Assembly: GCA_014799465.1 (NCBI GenBank) | Contig: JAAVHZ010000004.1 | Location: 90,132 to 135,365, forward strand | Source of the DNA: Lachnospiraceae bacterium | Lineage (GTDB): Bacteria > Bacillota > Clostridia > Lachnospirales > Lachnospiraceae | Length of the DNA stretch: 45,234 bases | Direction of reading: 5' to 3' | In this document: one piece after another, positions 1 through 13,300 of the stretch | Layout: each line of letters begins with the position of its first letter | Numbering within the stretch: the first letter of the stretch is position 1 | Made by a program: the position numbers and the translations under genes | Notes under the pieces: model-generated | The model's database searches: none | What the model was told of the DNA's origin: nothing | What the model saw: only the letters and a program-made list of their open reading frames with translations

Positions 1-705
1 GCCTGCTTTGTACATATTGCAAAGCTTGCCACATTCGACACAAACCTGCCTACAGTCTCAACAGTCTTCGCTGCCTTCGCAAATTTGCCTCCCATTGCAA
101 CAACTTTCGCCGCACTGAACGTAACACCCGCCAGCAGTGACAGTGCAGCCATCCCATAATCATGGTCTACAAATGCATACAACGCCGCATTTATCAGATT
201 CGCACCCATACCTATTAATTCCGGTGAGCATCCGACCACATCCAGTATTCCATGGATGACTCCCATTATTATATCATTAGCCGACGGCGACAGCCCAAAT
301 GGGTCTGTAAGTGTAACAGGATTACCCTACACATAACTGTACCTGTTAAGGCTCTGGCTGTTATCAATGCTTTCGACAACTATATCCTAGTTGATAAACC
401 TCTTTATCTCCGTATTATAGTACCTCTGACGCATATAGTAAAGACAGTTTTCGTCAGTTGATACTCCATACTTTCCGTTATAAAGGTATCTGCTTAAACC
501 TGCATCACCGATTAGCAGTTCCCCATATGTTCCATATGTATATTCTGCCTTTACTGCACCGTTACCATCCGTCAGCACCATTTTACTTCCGATATTATTA
601 TAATGGTGATATAAGACTTCATCACAAGTTTTTTCACTTATCAGCCCATTACAATAAGCAAGGTACTACATAGAAATCAGTTGTTCTACCACCCTTGACA
701 GAGAC
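1..705 (-). pseudogene. Orphan Rhs core/pretoxin fragment, broken by nonsense codons
   Basis: Read on the minus strand, this stretch is colinear with 1992-2700 of the intact rhs gene (position 1 pairs with 1992) at roughly 90% nucleotide identity by eye. It covers the last part of the YD shell, the conserved core terminus and most of the pretoxin segment. It has no start of its own. The Gln codon after RFIN is TAG (near 390), the Gln of the YVQGNP motif is also TAG (near 328), and similarity fades at about 665-705 after a small deletion. Position and content match an orphan Rhs-CT cassette: a displaced core end plus pretoxin lying downstream of the main toxin and immunity genes. Its own variable tip would lie beyond base 1 and cannot be seen. 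It is not expected to be translated as a working protein. Confidence 0.9.
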
Positions 706-989
706 TAAATATATTTGTAATTATACAAGCTGATGTCCATTCTTTGAAAAAGGGAACACTTCCCAAAGCGACCTTTACATCTGCTTAAGATACTAACAAA
801 TATTTATCATTTTCTCTACATCTTTTCTTATGTAGTCTCTACTGCTGACATTCAGTACTATGTACCATTCTCAAGCATTACATACTGTTTTTCATTACTC
901 TATTATACTGGCAGATTTGAAGTAAGAAATAAGAAAATGCAGAGATATCCCAAACCTTTTTTATCTGGAAAATCTCCGCTTTAAACTAA
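706..989. other. Spacer between immunity gene and orphan rhs fragment
   Basis: This is about 285 bases of AT-rich DNA without a convincing reading frame on either strand. I see no clear intrinsic terminator, tRNA or repeat. It separates the stop codon of the candidate immunity gene from the point where similarity to the rhs core begins. It may contain decayed remains of an earlier toxin or immunity gene, but nothing in the sequence proves that. Confidence 0.5.
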
Positions 990-1325
990 TTACATTTCCA
1001 CTATTTTGCACAACAATAAATTCGTCAAATTTTCCATATTACAATAACACTCAAGTCGTGCTGACATCCCTGAGGGTAAACTCTCCCAGTACTCTCCATA
1101 TGAAAATATTTTTTTTATTTGAACCTTTTCATACTTCACCTTATCATTAATTATTAAACTACCATCTTTATCGCAATTACAATTGTAAAATTTAATATCA
1201 ACATTTCCTAACACAATTAACTCATCAGTTATTTTTATATCGTGCAATAATCTTCCGTCCAACAGCTTGTGTCCATTATACTTTTTACATTCATAAATAT
1301 GAAATACTGCATTAACTCTCATCAT
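990..1325 (-). CDS. Candidate immunity protein for the Rhs C-terminal toxin
   Basis: This 111-residue protein is not recognised by family. It begins with ATG at 1325 inside the 3' end of the giant rhs gene (ATGA overlap), with a strong AGGAGG ribosome binding site about six bases upstream that lies in the rhs coding sequence, so the two are translationally coupled. The product has no signal peptide or membrane segment, so it should stay in the cytosol. It is mixed alpha/beta in character, contains several cysteines (NCNC, CYC) and is moderately acidic in its first half. In polymorphic toxin loci the small gene directly after the toxin tip usually encodes the cognate immunity protein that binds and blocks the toxin. 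That role is inferred from position only. A second in-frame ATG at 1322 is an alternative start. Confidence 0.75.
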   Translation of the reverse strand: MMRVNAVFHIYECKKYNGHKLLDGRLLHDIKITDELIVLGNVDIKFYNCNCDKDGSLIINDKVKYEKVQIKKIFSYGEYWESLPSGMSARLECYCNMENLTNLLLCKIVEM

Positions 1326-4300
1326 TGGATTCCTCCTGCTTTTTCTACAAATCGCCTTATTTCATCAGCTCTAAGCGATGGTGCATTACTCAGAAACTCT
1401 GACATATTTTCATTTTTAATTCTTGAAGGAATATCATATCCCATATCTTTTAAAATATTTCTGGCATGTGAAGACGAAATGCTTATACTTGCTCTGTTAG
1501 CAAATTCTAAAGGTTGTATGTTAAAACAAACCTCTTTTTCATAACTACTCAATACATTTGAGGCTGTATACGAAACTCCCTTTAAATCATCCGCACTACA
1601 TATATATAATACTCCTTTTCCGTATTGTTCTCCATTAGTAGCAAACACTGTAGACACCAATGGGTCTGTAGATGTAGGTGTTATTTCTAACCTTTGTAAT
1701 GCAGAATTACCTGCATATCCTTCTGTTGTACCTCTAAAATAGTAAGAACCGCTCCTGTTGCTATCCCTGGCACTCTTCGCCCAATACTTAACCTTACCGG
1801 AAATCTTATTTGTAACCCCGCTCTCCTTAATCGACTTACAAATCTTATTCCCGCTCTCGACCATGCCCTTACCTGACATCGCCATTCCAGCCATATTAAG
1901 CCCAAGCGTCAGGAATTCCATAGCCGAACTACCATCCAGCGACTTGCCTTCCACATAATACTTCTGCCACATCGCAGACCCGACATCAGCTGCCTGCGTT
2001 GCACATATCGCAAAACTCGCCACATTCGACACAAACCTGCCTACGGTCTCAACAGTCTTCGCCGCCTTCGCAAATTTGCCTCCCATGGCAACAACTTTCG
2101 CCGCACCAAACGTAACACCCGCCAGCAGTGACAGTGCAGCCATCCCATAGTCATGGTCTACAAATGCATACAGTGCCGCATTTATCAGATTTGCACCCAT
2201 ACCTATTAATTCCGGTGAGCATCCGACCACATCCAGTATCCCATGTATGGCTCCCATGATTATATCCTTAGCCGACGGCGACAGTCCAAACGGGTCCGTC
2301 AAAGTCACCGGATTACCCTGCACATAACTGTACCTGTTTAAACTCTGGCTGTTGCTTATACTTCCGACAACTATATCCTGGTTGATAAACCTCTTTATCT
2401 CCGTATTATAGTACCTCTGACGCATATAGTAAAGTCCGTTTTCATCAGTTGATACTCCATACTTTCCGTTATAAAGGTATCTGCTTAAACCTGCATCACC
2501 GCTGAGCAGCTCCCCATACGTTCCATATGTATACTCTGCCTTTACCGCACCGTTTCCATCCGTCAGCACCATAGTGCTTCCGATATTGTTATAATGGTGG
2601 TATAATTCTTCACCACCCATCTTCTCACTTATCAGCCCGTTACCATAAGTAAGCCTTCTCGTCTCACTGTCACTTCTTATTACCATTACAACCCTTGACA
2701 GTTCCGACGATACCGTATCGGTCACATACTCTTCCGTATATTCCTTCGTCTTTGCATATGTCCTGTTGTTCTCTGCATCATAGCCGTAACTTACCCCGCC
2801 CGCACTTACAAGCCTGTTCCTGCAGTCATATGTAAGTTCTGTCATCTTACCGTCTACCGGGCCGTAGGTCATGTTTCCGCATTTGTCATATTTTATTTCC
2901 TTGCCGTTATATTTAACCAGCCTGTTCTGCTTGTCATATGTCATTTCGGCACCTGTAAGCATGCCTGCACCGTCTGCACCTGTGCCTGTGCTGCTTACCA
3001 TGTTTCCTGCCGCATCATACGTATAGCTGTAGCTGCTTATCTCCTCCTTCCCTTTCTTAACGGTCTGGCCGGTGAGTCTTCCTGCCCTGTCATATGTGTC
3101 ATTCTCCATCGTTCCGTCAGGCAGTTTTATCTCTGTTACTTTACCGTTGCCGTTATATTTATATGAAGTTGTCTTTCCTTCTGCATCCGTTACCGTATGC
3201 AGATATCCGTTTTTGTAATAAGTATATTTTACAATGCTTCCGTCAGGGTATGTCTCTTCCGTCAGGTTGCCGAGGGAATCATATCTGTACTTTATTACAT
3301 ACCCCCTTGCATCCTTATACTCCGTCACCCTGTTCAGGACATCATATTTTCTTTCTATTGTTCCGCCTTTATCCTCAACGGTAAGGACATTGCCGTTTTT
3401 ATCATATGTATATTTAACGGTGCCGAGTTCATCTTTAAGTGATGTTACCCTTCCTGCGGCGTCATATGTATAGACTGTGTCCCTGCCTTCTGCATCTTTT
3501 GTTTTCTCCAAAAGCCCTTTGGCATTGTAGGTATATTCTGTCTTACATCCTATTGCGTTTATTTCTGTCAGCAGCCTTCCCGCTCCGTCATATCCGTATG
3601 TGGTGGTGCCGCCGTTCGGGTCTGTCATGCTGCTTATGTTGCCGCTTTCATCATATGTACATGAGGTATTTCCGTTTAACGGGTCTGTGACGCCTGTGGT
3701 TCTTCCTATGGCATCATATCTGTACCTGTATTTTCTTTCCGATTCGGTATTAAGGTATTCTGTTGTTTTTGTAAGCCTGCCCGCTTTGTCATAGCTGTAT
3801 GCCGTTTCGCTGCCCAGTGCATCCTCTGCCTTTGCCATGCGGTCCATGCTGTCATATGTGCATATCTGCACCACGTTCCCAAGGGCATCCGTCATTTTTG
3901 TCACGTTGCCTTCGGAATCGTATTCCACCTTTGTTATGTTTCCTTCCTCATCGGTGGTCTGTATTACCCTGCCGAGGGCATCATATTTATAGCTTATTTC
4001 ATATCTTCTTCCGTCTGCATCCGTATATACCGATACAAGCCTGTTAAGTGCGTCATATTCCATGTGTGCTGTTACGCCCATGGCATTTGTCTTTGTTATG
4101 CAGTTGCCGTTTTTATCATATCCGTATGTTTCGGTGCTGCCCATGGCATCGGTATGTGATGTCAGCCTGCCGTATCTGTCATAACCGTACTTTTCGGTGT
4201 TTCCGAGGGCGTCGCTCTGGGATGTCACGTTTCCCATGGCATCATATGTGTATGATGATGCGGTGCCGTTTTCCAGCACTGTTATGACTTTCCATGCATT

Positions 4301-7300
4301 GTTGTATGTATACAGCTTTTCATTAAGGACTTTTCCCGATTTGTCTGTGCATTTCTCACGGCTTATGTTGCCGTTAGGGTAGTATTCGTATGATATGGTG
4401 TTCCCTGCTTTGTCGGTTTCCGTAAGCCTCTGGTCCAGCAGGTCATATGTGTAGCTTATTTCCGTGCCGTCGGCATATTTTTCTTTTATAAGGTTGCCTG
4501 ACACGTCATAGCTGTATGTTGTGGTGCTTCCGTCAGGTGCTTTTTCTGCTGTCCTGTTTCCCACCCCGTCATATGTATATGTGGTAAATGTGTTGTCAGG
4601 GTATGTCTCTTTTATGAGCCTTCCGTTGCCGTCATATGCGTATGTGGTTGTGTTTCCCTTTGTGTCAGTGGCGGAGGTCATGTTGCCGTTGCAGTCAAAT
4701 GTGTAGCTGCGTTTTCCTCCTGCGGCGTCTGTTTCTTTTATTTTTCTTCCGTTTCTGTCATATGTAAATGTTGTTGTGTTTCCAAGGGCATCTGTTACTT
4801 TTTTGATGTTTCCCACACTGTCATACTCATAGCGTGTTGTGTTGCCCATGGCATCGGTCTCGGATGTTTTCAGCCCCCTGTCATATGTGTATGTGGTGCT
4901 GCCAAGGCCTTCAACCATCTCTTTTACCGGAAGCCCGTCTTCATTGTATTCGTATGTTGTTATCTTTCCGCCGTAGTCGGTTTCTGATGTTTTTAAGTTC
5001 CTTTCATTGTATGTGTATGTGGCGGTTCTGCCTTCGGCATTTGTAAGGGATATGATGTTGCTGTTCCCATCATATGCCATCAGGGTGGTGAGGTTTCCGG
5101 TATCGGTGTATTTTACCATGTTGCCGCAGGCGTCGTATTCCCGGTATATGGCGTTTTTGTATGCATCACTCTCGAACAGGAGGTTTCCGTCATTGTCATA
5201 GGCGTAGACTGCCGTCCCGCCGTTTTCGTTTATTACTTTTGTGACACGCTCCCTGCTGTCGGCGTACAGGCTTTTTCTGTTGCCGTTTTCATCCGTCACT
5301 TCTGCCTTTGTGCCGTTATCACCGTCTTCGTAGGCTATGTACATTGTGCCGCCTGTGGCATTTGTCTGTTTTGTGACCCTGCCTTTTGTGTCATACTCGT
5401 TGCTTACATATGTTATGCCCTGTGCGTCGGTCTGTGTTGTCAGCCTGCCGTCGGCGTCATATGTGTATGTTGTGGTGTTCCCTTCGGCATCTTTTACGGA
5501 TGTGAGGTTTTTTCCCGTGTATGCGAACTCGTATTTTCCTATGTCATTGTATGCTGATGTCAGGAGCCCGCTTTCGTTGTAATTAAGCGTTATGCTCCTG
5601 CCTGATATGCCGTCTGTTATGACTTTCTGGCATGTGTTATGTGTTATGCTTACCGTTTTTCCCGTGTTGTCGGTGAGCAGGCTTAACCTTCCCTCACTGT
5701 CAAACAGGTAGCTGTCACCGTTTGGTGCCTTTACCGTATATGTGCCGTCCTGGTTTTTTTGGATTACGTAGTCCTTCATGGCACTGTTCAGGCATACGTA
5801 TTCCCCTGCAGACAGTTCTTCTGACTGGTCTGCCACAATGGTTCCCCCTGCTGTTTTTCCATATATTATTCCGTTTAGTGCATCTTTTTTTACGAAATAT
5901 GCATATGAGTATGGTGTTGTATAGTATCTTATTGTGCCGTTATTTTCTTCCAGATGCTGCTCGTAGCCGTGTTTCCAGCCTGTTCCCAGCTCGCCGCTTT
6001 CCGTTATTCGGGAATCATAGCTTATGTCAAGGCTTATGGTGGTTCCTCCCGTAACGTTGAGTATCTGTTTTTCGTCTGTAAATGAGCCACTTGAGAGGTC
6101 TACCGGGTCTCCGGTGTAGGATGGCTGTTCCTCCACTTCCACTATGTTTTTTGATATGTGCCCGTCTATCGGTCTTACGTCCACTGTTACGTTCAGGTCT
6201 TCACCCTGCAGTATGTCCACTACTGATTTAAAGTATTCGTAGTATACCTTGTCGCTGTCTCCTTCTCCGTCAAATGTGCATTTGAATGTGCCGTAATATA
6301 CATCCCCCGGATTGAATACGTCGAAAATCATGGTATTGCCGCCTGATGTTACAGGGGACTGTGTCATTTTACTTGGGTCTGCGATTCTTGTATCGTTATC
6401 CGTCACCTCTTTCTTTTCGCCTGTCTTTGCATCTATCACCACTGTCTTTGACGGGGAATCTTCGAATGGCGGTATGGTTGTCTCAAAGTTATAGAACGGA
6501 TATGGGGATTGGTTGGAGATGGCAAACTGTATGTAGTATGTATCCCCTATGTATGCACTTTTTTCTGGCATTATGGTTATATGCATTCCGGTACCACCGA
6601 TTACCTCAAATTTATCTGATGATTCAAAATGTGCCATTACTTTTTTATCAAATGGCATCAGTGTTCCTTCAAAGTCTGCCGATACAGTGTATTCTCCCGG
6701 TTTGTTTCCACGGAGTACCCATGATGCTTCTGCCTGCTGCTGTCCTTCTATTGTGTTAAAGTATGTTTCTTTTTTTCCTGATGCAATATCCACACCAGAA
6801 GGGAAATCAAGTACTGCCTTTGCATCTTTTATGGTAAACTGTGTATCTGCCGCATTGAATACCTGAAGGCTTACTGAATACATTTCCTTTAGCCATGATA
6901 CGGACTGTGTTGTGGTTACAGTGGCAAGTATTGGTACTCCCGGTTCTACCTGTTTTACTTGTAGTTTTGAAGTAATGCCTCCTGCCGGTGTATCGGAACT
7001 GCCTCCTCCTACCGATAATTCATATGTCTTGTCTGACCCTTTTCCTGCTCCACCATTATATAATATTTCCATAGGTATCGGTGTCTGTATTAGCGTTACG
7101 GTAAACCTGAATTCAAATGTATTGATATTTGCCGGGTCACTTAAATCTATTCCGGCATCTACAATCTCCTGAAGGTTCATACGTTTTACGTTCATGCTGC
7201 CCAATATCAGCTTGTCCTTTTTTAACGATATTTCGGCTGATGTTATCTCATATTCTTTTACTTTTATCTGTACTTCATTTGGAATATATTCATCCGCATA

Positions 7301-10300
7301 TGCAGCAGCAGAGTATATTCCTATTTCTGCTACAAATGTCGCCTTTCCACTCTCGTCTGTCTGAAGATTTATACCTCCATTTTCACTGTTGCGGACATAT
7401 ACATATGCATATGGTATCGGTATGCCGCCCTCACCTGTTACGGTTATGTATGACATCCCGTTTCCGTCTTTTTCAAGTATATGTGCCGTTAATGCCTTTG
7501 AATCAGAATTCCCTGCCTTGTCCCATACAGTAAGTGTTATGGTATATGTTCCCGGCTCATCATATATGTATGTTGCGGTGGCACCTGTGACAATATCTCC
7601 GTTTCCCATATCCCATTCATATCTTACGACCTTCACATTGTCCGTAGACCTTCTGCCATCAAGAGCTATTTCCATTCCGACGATTCCCATTAAGCTGTCT
7701 GTCGCATCTGCTACAGGAGGCTCTTTGTCCGTGTATCTGTCATATTCTTCGTCAGGTATGAATCCGTCGGACCCATTGCCAAGCATATATTCATCATCAT
7801 ATGGAATACAGCTCTTTTCAATTCCGTCAGACATATTGCCATATCTGTCGGATGCTACAACTTTGTAGTAATACATTTTTCCGCTGACAACGGTATTATC
7901 AATGTATTTTTTATCTGCTGTCTCTGCTAACTTTGTATATTCTGCATTTTCCTCTCTTCTGTATATTATGAATTCTGAAAAGTCTTCGGCATCACTTTTG
8001 TCTATACTGACTACTATTTTCTTATAATCTGCAATCAGTTCATATTCAGGTACATCAGGTGCTTTTGTATCAAGGTTATATTCTACACTGAATATATTGC
8101 TTTCGTTGCCATTTCCATCTGCTGCCTTTGCCCTGAATTCATATCTGCCGTCACAAAGTCCGTCTGTATTCCATGTTGCGGTAAGCAGGCAGCTTCTCTC
8201 CTCTGACTTTTCAGATGATATTTTTTCCCATACCTCCTCTTTATCATCTGCTTTCCTGTATTCAAGAACCAGTGATGATATCATGAAATTGTCTATGGCA
8301 AGAACTTTTATTTCCGCATTTTTGCCAACAGTATCGCCATCTTTCGGCGACATACTCTTAATTACAGGCGGCTCTGTATCTTCTGTGGCAGTTACCGCAG
8401 TTTCAGATGAATATCCACTCTCATTTCCTGCCTTATCTACAGCCGTTATTTTATATATGTATGATTTTCCTGCTTTTATATCAGTGTCACAATATTCCGC
8501 ATTTGTTACGTCTGTGCATATTTCTTTAAATACAGATGTATCCATGTCAGCCCGGTATACTTTATAATATAATACATCTTCTTCACTGCATGCATTCCAT
8601 GTAAGGCTTATATTGCCTATATTTGATGCAACCTTAAGATTTTCCGGTACAGATGGTGCAGTTCTGTCTATTTTATACTCAGCTTCAACATCTTCACCCA
8701 AAGATGTCAGTGAATTTTTATTGCCTGATTTATCATATACTTCAAATCTTATATACAGACTTCCCTCCGGCATTTCTTCTATATTGAAATCACAGCTTAA
8801 GGTATCTTCTTCGCCATTTTTTTCAGAATATACCTTTGATATCTCTTTATATGTTATTTTATCTGTTGAATAACTGAATACACCATAATCTATGGAATGG
8901 TTATCATTTGCGGTAAGCTGTAAATGCAGTATGTCTTTGTAATATGACGGTACAGGGTATACTGCAGTTATAGAAGGCGGCATGTCATCTTTTAATGTGG
9001 TTACGGTTATCTCTTCCGATACCGTACCTCTGTTGCCAAGTTCATCATATGCTGCCACACGGAATGTATACTCTGTATCCGGCACAAGTCCCGTAACAGT
9101 ATATCCAAGCACGTCCGATACTTTTCCAATATTTTTAAATATACCATCCTCAAGCTGTTCAACCTGATAATATGAAAGGTCTTCGTCTTCTAAATCCTCC
9201 CACCTGATTTGAACATAAGCAGATGATATAGTGGTATTATCAGCTATATTTACCTTTCCAGGTCCACTGTTATCCACTACATATCTTCTTGTATATTTAC
9301 CATCACTTCTGTTACCGCTTTCATCTTCTGCCACTGCCTGTATAATATATATGCCGTCAGCAAGTGATTTGGTGTTCCACAGAAAAGATGCTTTTCCTGA
9401 TTCTGCCTTTATCTCCTCCAGCTCATTCCAGTCTTTTTCGCCATCTTTTTTATAATATAAAGTAATGTTTCTTACTGCCTTATTGTCCTCTGCTATAATG
9501 GCTATCCTTGTACGGCCATTTATCTTCCCTGCATCAGGTGTGATTTTAATAATATTCGGTGCTTTGTTATCCTCGTCTGCCGTAGCACTTGCGTTTTCAG
9601 AGTATTCGCTTATATTGCCAAATACATCAGATACAGTAAGCACATACCTATATTCCTGACCTGCTGCTACATCACAATCTGTATATGTATTGGCATATCT
9701 GCCTTCTACCTTTCCAATATAAGAATATTCCTCCGAATCTTTATCTGACCTGTATACATTATAACATACACAGTCGGCACTTACTGACGGCTCCCACTTT
9801 AATGTGATATTGCCGCTGTCAGGTTTGGCAGTTATATTTTGGGGAAGCTTTGGTGCGCTTTTATCTATTCTGTAAGTAACCTCTTCAAAAGACTTATTAT
9901 CATCTTCATCAAAAAGAGTATACTTCACCTTGTATTCTTTATCTTCAGTAAAAGATTTTATATCCCATTTATACTCTGCATAAAGTGTACTGCTGTTAAA
10001 TGTTTTCTGACCGATAAGAGTAGGTGATATCATCTCCCACTTACCGTCATCATTTAAATATTCTATCTTTATCTTGTTACCTGTACTGTTACCTGTATTT
10101 TTAAATTTAACTGAAAGATTTACCATATCCGAACCAATACAGGAATTGTCGGCAGGATATATCTCTGTTATCTCCGGCATTACACATGATGATTCTGTCT
10201 TATTACTTCTTCCTGATATATTTCCTGAATCATCATAGGCTTCCACACTATAATTGTATGCTTTGCCGTATACTGCATTTGAATCTTTATAAGTATTTTT

Positions 10301-13300
10301 CTTTACAGAATCTGCAATAAGCTCATCACCACGGTACACTTTATAGCCTGCCGTCTTTACATTGTCATTTGACGGCTGCCATGTAAGTGTAATGGAAGAA
10401 CCCGTCCTTTTAAGTACAGATAATCCCTGCGGTATGGATGGTGCTTCTGTATCTTCTTTTGTAGCCGCTTTAATCTCCGGTGAATCTGCTGACATATTTC
10501 TAAAACTGTCAAATGCATATACTTTATATGTATATGTTGTGGAAGGCAGGAGACCTCTGTCCGTAAATGTCTCATTACTTGTGACTCCAACCCTTATTCC
10601 GTTTCTGTATATCTCATATCCGGCTATACCACCTTCATCTGAAGCACCTTCATATCTGATTGATATGGTGGTTGCCGTAGATTCTGTCTCCGTTATTGAA
10701 GTAACTGATGTCGGAGGTACGCTGTCATCTATATCATATATTACTTCATTTGCTATACTATTTATATCATTTTGGAACTGATATTCCGCTAATGGTTTCT
10801 TAAGAATCAGTCTGTTGAATCGTGTTTCACCTGCATAGCTTTTAAATGATACCGACTGTATATATGTCCTAAGTGAAGTTGTCTTTTTCCTGCTAAGCAT
10901 AGTGGTATGATTACCTGATGCTATAAAGTTACGTGAAGCATCCTGTGTAAAACTGCCCCTTATCTCCAGTATTCCATTATTAAGAAGACCTTCATGGTTA
11001 TAACCGGATACAAATGTAAAGTCCCCTCCTGACATAACATTATCCGCTGAATTCTGCATTACCAGAATACCTTTACTACCTACAGTAAAATCTCCTGCAC
11101 ATTCTATACTTCCCCCTTGTACATCCAGCCTGTCAGACAATCTTACTGAACCTGCCTTTATATGGTGTCCGTTAAGATTAATTTGTCCGTCCATAGTCAA
11201 AACGCCGCCTATATTTAAGTCAGTATCCAATGTATTTATGCCTGTAACTTTAATTGAGCCACTCCAGTTACCGCCCTGTATCTGACTGATGGAACTTACT
11301 GATACATAACCTGTTCCGTTTACATTCTGTCTGTTATCATATGCCCGGTCTGATACTCTTACCTCTGCATTTATAACAAGTTCTTTTGTGTTATCATTTG
11401 TAAGCTCTCCTGTTTTCAATTCCCTGTATGCAGTTATTGTCTGTGTATGTTCACCTGTAAATTTCAAGTGATTAGTACCATTATATCCGTAAATTCCCGA
11501 CTGTACAAAGTCTCCGCCTATCTCAATAAGACCTTCTGAAAGACTGTCATTATTATCATATAAACGCTCATATACAAAGTCTCCTGATACGTTCATATTG
11601 TCGGACGGATTAGTCATGGTAAGTTTTCCCTGACCTGCCGAATATGTATAGTTTCCTTTACTTCCGTTTCTCGTCTGTAATCTGTAATCACCCTCTACTA
11701 TAAGAGTGCCGCCGTTAAACACTATCTCCCCTGATGTTTCCACTAAGTCTCCCTTGACCGTAAGCGTATGCCCATTGAGGTCAAGGATATCATCTATAAG
11801 TACAAAATCACCTTCGCAGATATAATCTGATGAAAGTGTATAGCCAAATATTCCTTCACTCTCACCATATTGAAGCTTACAGCCGTTTCTTATAAGTTCA
11901 TTTTTCCTAAATGAAGTTTTAGAATACACTCCCTGTTCACTGTAATTTTTAAGTTCCAAGGTGTTAAAATAACATGTTGCATTTATGTCTACTGTCTGCA
12001 GGTCATCACCGCTAAGTATAACCTTATGTCCGCCTGTGGCATACAATCCTGTGGAAGCAGTAAAATCGCCCCCAACCTCAAGAATACCTCCACTAAGTTC
12101 AGAATTATACCTTGGTAAATATGTAAAATTCCCTTTTACCAGCACATAATCTTCCTTATGTGTCATTTTTATTCCGTTTGCATATTCATAGCTGTAGGAA
12201 AAATTTCCTCCAACAACTAATCTTCCGCAGTTAAGTTCTATTCCACCACCTGATATAGTGCAGTCTCCTGATATATTCAGTTCTTTTGAAATCTTAAGTG
12301 CTGAACCGACATTTAAATTTCCACCTATATCTAATCCATAGTTCAAATCAGTATTTTCTAAAATATGTATACTTCCCGAAAATATTCCATTTTCAAATGA
12401 CGTACTGTTTGAAACAGCAATATATCCTGATGTATTCCTGCTCTTATCCGTCACTTTTCCCGTTACATATGTTTTTGGGTCGAATGTTATTCCTTTATCT
12501 GAAGTATTATCAAGTATAAGATTGTTAATTCTTGAATATTGTGTATTGCATAACCTAAAACTTATGGTCTGTTCCTTATTTCCGCTAAGTTTTGTTGTAT
12601 GGCTGTCTTGTGCATAGAAGTTATAGTATGACTCATTTGTCACTTCCATATTTCCTTGTATCTCAAGTAAACCAGCCGTCATATGGTTCTGATGTCCTGC
12701 ATATGAGCCTGTTATATAATCGCCTTTTACCAGAACATAGTCGGATGCATCAGTCATATGAAGTATGCCTGCACCTGCCGAATATGTGTATGAGCCCTTA
12801 TCACCTGTCCTTGTCTGCTGTCTGTAATCGCCATCTATGACAAGGCTTCCTCCGTTTACATCTACTTTCCCTCCGGTATGTATGAAATCTCCTGTTACGG
12901 TAAGAGTATGTCCGTTTAAATCAAGGGTATCATCAACAAGTACAAAATCTCCCTTATATTCCTCATCTTTTGTAAGGGTATATCCAAACTCTCCGTCTAT
13001 TCCCTTGTATCTGATATTACAGCCGTTACGGATAAGCTCCTGCTTTGTAATAACAGTCTCTGCATATATTCCGTCTGCCGAAGTATTTTTAAGTTCAAGA
13101 ACTGCCATGCTGCATGACAATGCCATATTTATTGTCTGGCATTTATCACCGCTTAGTATTACCCTATGCTCTCTGCACCCGATAAACCCTCTTGATGCAT
13201 TAAAATTACCTTTTACTTCCAGTGTACCTGCTGAAAGTGTCGACGAATAGTATGGATTAAATGTAAAATCTCCATATACCATAATATAATCGTCTGAATG

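Noticed and set aside
252-673. Short plus-strand frames over the orphan rhs fragment
   Set aside because: They are antisense to sequence that is plainly derived from rhs and have no ribosome binding sites.
3094-13250. Many open frames on the plus strand opposite the giant rhs gene, some over 130 codons
   Set aside because: They mirror the YD and beta-helix repeat codons, lack ribosome binding sites and have low-complexity, Cys/Ser/Leu-rich products unlike real proteins.
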